The notes under the pieces are model-generated. The model saw only the letters and a list, made by a program, of their open reading frames with translations, was not told the origin of the DNA and did not search any database. From the NCBI GenBank assembly GCA_910585275.1, contig CAJUCW010000021.1, forward strand, positions 1-64,000: a stretch of 64,000 bases of DNA. Reading direction: 5' to 3'. The translations under genes and the position numbers were made by a program. Numbering within the stretch: the first letter of the stretch is position 1; each line of letters opens with the position of its first letter. This DNA comes from an uncultured Muribaculaceae bacterium. GTDB taxonomy: Bacteria; Bacteroidota; Bacteroidia; Bacteroidales; Muribaculaceae. This document shows positions 59,310 to 64,000 of the stretch, in pieces.

Positions 59310-61841
59310 TTACTTCGCTATCTTCATCGACCGGCTTCTGCCGTCGGCATCGGTGGCAGTCACCACATAGATGCCTTTGGGAAGATGGCTCAACGACGCG
59401 GAAACGGCTGCTCCGTTGCCGGTAAGCGATAATTCCTCCGTCGTCCCCGACATTGAAACAACCCTGACTGAAGAAACCACGGCATCTGAAACTACTTTGA
59501 TTTCCTCGGTAATATGGTCGAAAGACATGTCAAGCCCATCTTCACCGTTGATTTCATCCACGCTTGAAGACGGTATTAAAATCAGACAAACCGCATCAAG
59601 CGAGACCAGACGACTGTTTACCTCCTTGTACAATGCTATTTGATAATCCTTACCTTCAACGGCCTGGTCGAAATAAACGGTTGCGCTGACGGTGCCCGAT
59701 TCTCCTGCAGAAAGGAATAGCACAGGGGTGAGCGGGGTTATCGAAATGCTCGAAGCCCCGTTTTCGTTGGGGAACAGGATGGCATACATCGGCTGCGAGA
59801 AGAAACCTTCGCTACAGCTGACTTCAGCCGAGAATTCCATCTGCGACGGATCGGACACAGAGAAGGCCGGTACGCTCCAACCGCTGACGGGGACGGCATC
59901 CTTTACGTCAAGACTACCGACTGATATGGAAGTGAAGACTTCCGGATTCATCTCCACCTCGCTTTGCCCGGTATTATACATTTCCTTATTTTCTGAATTC
60001 ATAAACCGTAAGGTGAATGTGGTTGGTCTTGAAATGGCATTTGCTCCATCCAAAGGCTTGAAATATGTGACGAATTCCTTCACCACAGATTCCCCGGGAT
60101 TCAGATTAACAGGTATGCCATCGCCGACAAAACAAGTCTCACCTTGTTTCCTAAGCACCGGGGCAATCGTTTGCGAGAGTTCCACGTCGGTTTCGTTTTT
60201 CACTTCCATCTTTACTTTGGCATAACTTCCATAATAAAGAGGAGTCTCGACGGAGCCGGACAAAACCGACAACGTTTTCGGGGACGCGAATTGGAGAGTG
60301 TATCTGCCACCTGTTTTAGTGACTGTTACTGAATTCGAGAAACATTCAGGGCTTGTCACAGGTGTCCAATCGCCATCAAACAGATAGAGGTCTTTGAATG
60401 CTACTGTTACTCTATATTTCCCATCGGGCATCGTCGAAGGAAAAGCGAAGTTGAAATGAGTGAATCCTCTTAATGATGAAAGAGAAACTTCCTCAAGACT
60501 TTGATTGTTTATACTGCCTGCCACCGGAGTTTTCCGGACGTTGGTACCTTCAATTCCTTCGATTATGACTCCGAAACTCACATAAGCCAAAGAGTAACCC
60601 ATGTTCCACCATCCGGCATTATCGCCTTCCACCTCAAGTTCAATATTCGCATTGCCGTTCTTTTTCCCGGCCAGGTTTCCGCTCTGTACGATTCTTAGCG
60701 ACGACATTCCTTGTCTGTTTGGTTGCACGCCCTTGATAATCGACTGGTCGTAGCTGAATCCACCCCCCGTGCCTCCGCCGATTCCAAGGTCACCTGGATT
60801 GAGCGACTGCAACAGGAAGTAACCGTCGCTGGCACCGCCCCAACCCCAGTTGATATGGAAATAGCCGTTGCCGTCATAACCGTCGCATACGAATTGGTGG
60901 CCTCCGCCTTCCCCCTGGCCACCATAAATCACCGGGCGTCCGGCATTGAGTTCGTCATAGACCATTTGGTTCCAGGATGTTTCGTTGTAATATATCCTCT
61001 CTTCGAAAGAGATACCGGGATTGTAACCGAAATTCTCGATAAGGGCCTTTCCTATATAAAATGAAGCCGCTCCCGATTCTGTGGTCGAATAGTTCATATC
61101 TACTGAATAACCGCAAGCCTTCATCAGGTAAGCCACGGCGTTGGCCTGCACTTCCGTGTATTCACCGTCGTATGAATCGAGCATGTTGTCCCAATCGAAA
61201 ATTTCTGTGGAGAGGTCAAGCTTCGTAGGGTCGGCAGTGCCTTCAAGATCGATGGCAACCGTTCCTTTTCCTCTTTCGGGATATCCATGAAATTTCATCA
61301 CCTGGGCCATGGCGGTGGCAACACAGCCGGTGACGCACCTCACGCCGTTCACCCTCGGGCATTGGTCGTTATATGGCGCACCTTGGTTCCATTTCGTTTC
61401 TATCAACGGCCCGACAGGACCTCCGTTGACTGATGCGCGGGTTGCTGCCGATTTGATTCCGGGAGCCGACTCCTCGGAATTATGGCGTGCAAATTCAATC
61501 TGACGGGAATATTCGCCGAGCCACCAGCGGAGGGCCGGAGGCAAATTATCCTTGTCAAAGGCCCCGTTGTCAACATATCCGAGCACCGGATAAGCCTCAC
61601 TGTCGGCGCTAAGGAAAACGAATCCGGAATTCGAGCGTTGGTTGAAAACGTATAGCGACGGGGCTCCGTCTTTTGTCTCCATCGTATAGGCAAGTGTCAT
61701 GTCGGAAGCCCGGAAACTGCCGCCCCTTGTGGCGGTTTTACCCTCCATGCGCTGGAGAGCACACTCCGGAGTGATGGGAAGGGCGAAAGCCACCATACTC
61801 ATCGAAGCCAAAGTAAAATAACCGAGTAGTCGTTTATTCAT
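59310..61841 (-). CDS. C10-family (streptopain-like) cysteine protease with C-terminal sorting-like domain
   Basis: 843 residues. A signal peptide (1-20) and a Spi-type prodomain (about 25-130; FVFLSADSEAYPVLGYVD) precede the catalytic domain: the Cys is residue 173 in TGCVATAMAQV and the His residue 315 in GGGHQFVCDGYDG, followed by FHINWGWGGASDGYF. Three or so beta-sandwich domains follow. The last 80 residues (VRVVSMSGTTEELSL, LPKGIYVVTATDADGRSRSM) look like a type IX secretion sorting domain. It would be secreted, self-activate by removing the prodomain, and degrade host or dietary protein. It lies 103 bp downstream of susD. Confidence 0.9.
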   Translation of the reverse strand: MNKRLLGYFTLASMSMVAFALPITPECALQRMEGKTATRGGSFRASDMTLAYTMETKDGAPSLYVFNQRSNSGFVFLSADSEAYPVLGYVDNGAFDKDNLPPALRWWLGEYSRQIEFARHNSEESAPGIKSAATRASVNGGPVGPLIETKWNQGAPYNDQCPRVNGVRCVTGCVATAMAQVMKFHGYPERGKGTVAIDLEGTADPTKLDLSTEIFDWDNMLDSYDGEYTEVQANAVAYLMKACGYSVDMNYSTTESGAASFYIGKALIENFGYNPGISFEERIYYNETSWNQMVYDELNAGRPVIYGGQGEGGGHQFVCDGYDGNGYFHINWGWGGASDGYFLLQSLNPGDLGIGGGTGGGFSYDQSIIKGVQPNRQGMSSLRIVQSGNLAGKKNGNANIELEVEGDNAGWWNMGYSLAYVSFGVIIEGIEGTNVRKTPVAGSINNQSLEEVSLSSLRGFTHFNFAFPSTMPDGKYRVTVAFKDLYLFDGDWTPVTSPECFSNSVTVTKTGGRYTLQFASPKTLSVLSGSVETPLYYGSYAKVKMEVKNETDVELSQTIAPVLRKQGETCFVGDGIPVNLNPGESVVKEFVTYFKPLDGANAISRPTTFTLRFMNSENKEMYNTGQSEVEMNPEVFTSISVGSLDVKDAVPVSGWSVPAFSVSDPSQMEFSAEVSCSEGFFSQPMYAILFPNENGASSISITPLTPVLFLSAGESGTVSATVYFDQAVEGKDYQIALYKEVNSRLVSLDAVCLILIPSSSVDEINGEDGLDMSFDHITEEIKVVSDAVVSSVRVVSMSGTTEELSLTGNGAAVSASLSHLPKGIYVVTATDADGRSRSMKIAK

Positions 61842-61944
61842 ATCATGGAAATATTATTTTATGGCAACTATAGCGATATTTAAGCATAAAAGGCGAACCC
61901 CGTTTTAACTGGATTCACCTTTTATACTTTATTCAATCAATTCA

Positions 61945-63723
61945 TTAATCCTGTGGGTTGGGATCCGGTGTCTGATTGTTGCCTTTGACGGCAGGGTTAT
62001 ATTGATACTCATTCTGAGGAATGGTAAATCTCCAGCCATTGTTCTTGGTGAGGGGGAATGTACCCTCTCCAACCATAACCGAAGGCCAGTTTCCTGAGTT
62101 GGCATCTCCGTTCACCCAAGCCTTTCTTACGATAGGCTGGTTCCAACGTTTGAAGTCGAAGAAACTGAATCCTTCGCCCCAAAGCTCGACGCGTCTTGCG
62201 GTTTTAACTTCTTCAAGAAGTGCATCGCCTGAATTAGAAGATCCGCTCCATCCTGTGATACGCTTTGCATTGAGTTCGTCAAGACATGATTTCGCCACAC
62301 TTTCCTGAGAATTATGGCAAGCTGCCTCCGCTTCAATAAGAAGCATTTCAGATGCACGCATCATGTTGTAGGCACACGAGCTGTATCCGTCGATACCCCA
62401 GAATTTAAACTGCGCCCCGAAAGGAACAAGGGTTGCACCTTGGCTGGGGTCGGCAATCTGAGTGCCTTCACCGCCGACGGCGTATGGGAATGCCCAACCG
62501 TGTTTCTGACCGCAGTCTTTATACTTCTGTTCGCAGAATTTCTGAAGTTCCTGCTGAAGAGGAGTTCCAACAATGGATTGGTCGGCGGCACGCATAAGCA
62601 CGTTGATATTCATTGACGCAGCTGCGCAGTATCCGTTTGTGAAGAACAATGGTTTAACATCGTCGGGAACCTTGTCGGGGGTGAAGAACAGCGAAGCCCT
62701 GACATCGTTGGCAGCATCCATCTTCTTATAAAGGTCGTAATCGATTGCACCTGCACCAATACTGCCCCAAAGAGTGGGATAAGCCCCGTTGCAGGCGTAT
62801 GTCGCACCGTAAGAAGCATAATATATTCCCGAATAATCTTCCGATACTGACCACATCGTTTCCGATGTGTTTTCGGCGAATCCGCTCGTCACGTAATCGT
62901 TTGCCGACATAATATTGTAACCTTGGCGGGCGTCGTGTGCCATCTTCTGTGCGGTTGCCCAATCGTCTTTCAAAAGGGCGGCACGAGCATATACTCCACA
63001 AGCCACACTTTTATCGGCCTCCCAATAATATTCACGGTCCATTCCCGATTTGTCGAAAAGGGCGAGTGCGTTGTCAAGATCTTCGTAGATAAGTTTCAGT
63101 ATATCGTTCATACTGTTGCTCTCTTTCAGAATATCATCCGGATTCGGCTTGCTTGTGCGCATAGGAGCCACAAGTTCCGCTCCATCTTTCGAGTCAGACC
63201 AACGCGGCCCGTAAATCTGAAGAAGTCTGGAATAGGCGTGGGCGCGCATCGTGTAAGCCTGTGCGATGCGGAATGCCATCTCTCCCGTAGGTTCTGCATC
63301 CTGTTCGAGCGAAGAAAGAATGGTGTTGCACTGGGAAATCAGACCGTAGCAATAGCTCCAGGGAATAAAATCCGCCGTATATGTAGGGGCGTTCATCACC
63401 TGCCAGTCAACCACGGTAGGGGAAGACTTTTGCCAGAAATAGTTTACATAATCGCCACCGATAGCATCGCCATAAACGGCAGACAACCACGGCTCGCCGT
63501 TAAACCAACGGAAGCCATAGAATGTACCGTATTGCATATACTGGCATTTGAACACGCCAAACGTTGCAAGACGGATTGCGGTTACCGTTGTGGTGACATC
63601 GTTGTTCGAAATCTCTGATTTGGGCGCAAGCTCAAGGTAGTCGCTTGAGCAGGATGCCAGGCATCCGGTCAATAAGAGCGCCGATATTCCTTTGGATATT
63701 ATATTGATTTTCATTGGATTCAA
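61945..63723 (-). CDS. RagB/SusD-family nutrient-binding lipoprotein
   Basis: 592 residues; lipobox LASC near residue 25 (Met4 at 63714 may be the true start). SusD features: an N-terminal TPR-like helical region (MRAHAYSRLLQIYGPRWSD) and a C-terminal ligand-binding part (ELWGEGFSFFDFKRWNQPIV, FTIPQNEYQYNPAVKGNNQ). It caps the SusC-like barrel encoded 7 bp upstream and delivers substrate to it. With a protease next in the operon, peptides or glycoproteins are a plausible substrate (inferred). Confidence 0.95.
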   Translation of the reverse strand: MNPMKINIISKGISALLLTGCLASCSSDYLELAPKSEISNNDVTTTVTAIRLATFGVFKCQYMQYGTFYGFRWFNGEPWLSAVYGDAIGGDYVNYFWQKSSPTVVDWQVMNAPTYTADFIPWSYCYGLISQCNTILSSLEQDAEPTGEMAFRIAQAYTMRAHAYSRLLQIYGPRWSDSKDGAELVAPMRTSKPNPDDILKESNSMNDILKLIYEDLDNALALFDKSGMDREYYWEADKSVACGVYARAALLKDDWATAQKMAHDARQGYNIMSANDYVTSGFAENTSETMWSVSEDYSGIYYASYGATYACNGAYPTLWGSIGAGAIDYDLYKKMDAANDVRASLFFTPDKVPDDVKPLFFTNGYCAAASMNINVLMRAADQSIVGTPLQQELQKFCEQKYKDCGQKHGWAFPYAVGGEGTQIADPSQGATLVPFGAQFKFWGIDGYSSCAYNMMRASEMLLIEAEAACHNSQESVAKSCLDELNAKRITGWSGSSNSGDALLEEVKTARRVELWGEGFSFFDFKRWNQPIVRKAWVNGDANSGNWPSVMVGEGTFPLTKNNGWRFTIPQNEYQYNPAVKGNNQTPDPNPQD

Positions 63724-63730
63724 ATAAGTG

Positions 63731-64000
63731 TTAGAATTTCAGATTAAGCTGGAATGAGAACACTCTTGCGGGAACGTAATATCTGCCCTGGCCTCCACTA
63801 AAACTATACTGAGGATTCATACCTTTGCGTTTGCTTGCGATAAACACATTGTCGATTGACATACCAAGGTTAATGTTCTGCATCTTAAGAGCTCTTACCC
63901 ACTGCGAAGGGAAGTCATAGGAGAGGTTGATATTCTTAAGCGTGAGGTAATTGTTGCTGGTAAGCCAACGATCGCTCGATGCATTGTTATACTGGGAATA
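63731..64000 (-). CDS. SusC/RagA-family TonB-dependent receptor, C-terminal end
   Basis: The last 89 codons and stop of a gene that begins beyond the right edge. The segment NNYLTLKNINLSYDFPSQWV, then KMQNINLGMSIDNVF and the aromatic end FSFQLNLKF, is typical of the last strands of a SusC barrel. It pairs with the SusD-like gene 7 bp downstream and would import the captured substrate across the outer membrane using TonB. Confidence 0.93.
   Translation of the reverse strand, partial: YSQYNNASSDRWLTSNNYLTLKNINLSYDFPSQWVRALKMQNINLGMSIDNVFIASKRKGMNPQYSFSGGQGRYYVPARVFSFQLNLKF

Overview
The window reads as chromosomal DNA of a gut Bacteroidales bacterium, most likely Muribaculaceae- or Bacteroidaceae-like. 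The pointers are a SusC/SusD pair, FimA/Mfa-type fimbrillin lipoproteins, a GH97 glycosidase, GLPGLI and NVEALA-type secreted proteins, LytTR two-component regulation, an RseC-RnfBCDGEA operon, a Rho with a very long disordered N-terminal region, and many promoters of the Bacteroidetes type (TTTG, about 20 bp, TAnnTTTG). The species cannot be fixed from the sequence alone.

Layout. 0-4.4 kb: two tandem fimbrillin-like lipoproteins with an almost identical 725-bp core and different leucine-rich tips. 4.8-10.2 kb (minus): the Rnf ion-pumping complex with RseC. 10.4-12.1 kb: an Rpn/PDDEXK nuclease-family gene and a DUF4240 gene. 12.2-12.4 kb: a candidate free-standing structured RNA with its own promoter box and terminator. 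12.5-14.5 kb: GH97 glycosidase. 14.6-20.4 kb (minus): rho, ybaK, aroC, a radical SAM gene and a TlpA-like gene. 20.8-22.4 kb: rubrerythrin (minus) and tilS (plus). 22.4-27.7 kb: a BlaI-like repressor, M56 peptidase, GLPGLI protein and TonB-receptor-like outer-membrane protein, led by two matched 18-bp operators.

28.2-39.5 kb is the most unusual part. A signal peptidase I, an O-antigen-ligase-like membrane protein and a frameshifted TPR/transmembrane/coiled-coil regulator form a tightly overlapping operon. It is followed by three 6-bladed beta-propeller lipoproteins, two small secreted peptides (one NVEALA-like and broken) and a TlpA-like thiol oxidoreductase. The stretch is full of duplications, short inverted-repeat elements and hairpins. 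Whether these genes form one surface or peptide system is an inference.

40.3-49.1 kb: an RND efflux operon with one adaptor, one outer-membrane factor and two different permeases. 49.0-55.7 kb (minus): a MacAB-TolC type ABC exporter with a LytTR response regulator and histidine kinase; a 204-bp MITE-like element separates the two regulators, and an inverted copy lies just beyond the other end of the operon. 56.3-59.2 kb: ruvX, rpmE, a decayed AAA-ATPase fragment, a 33-bp-period repeat array and an AAA/DUF4143 ATPase. 59.3-64.0 kb (minus): a C10 (streptopain-family) protease, a SusD-like lipoprotein and the C-terminal end of a SusC-like receptor.
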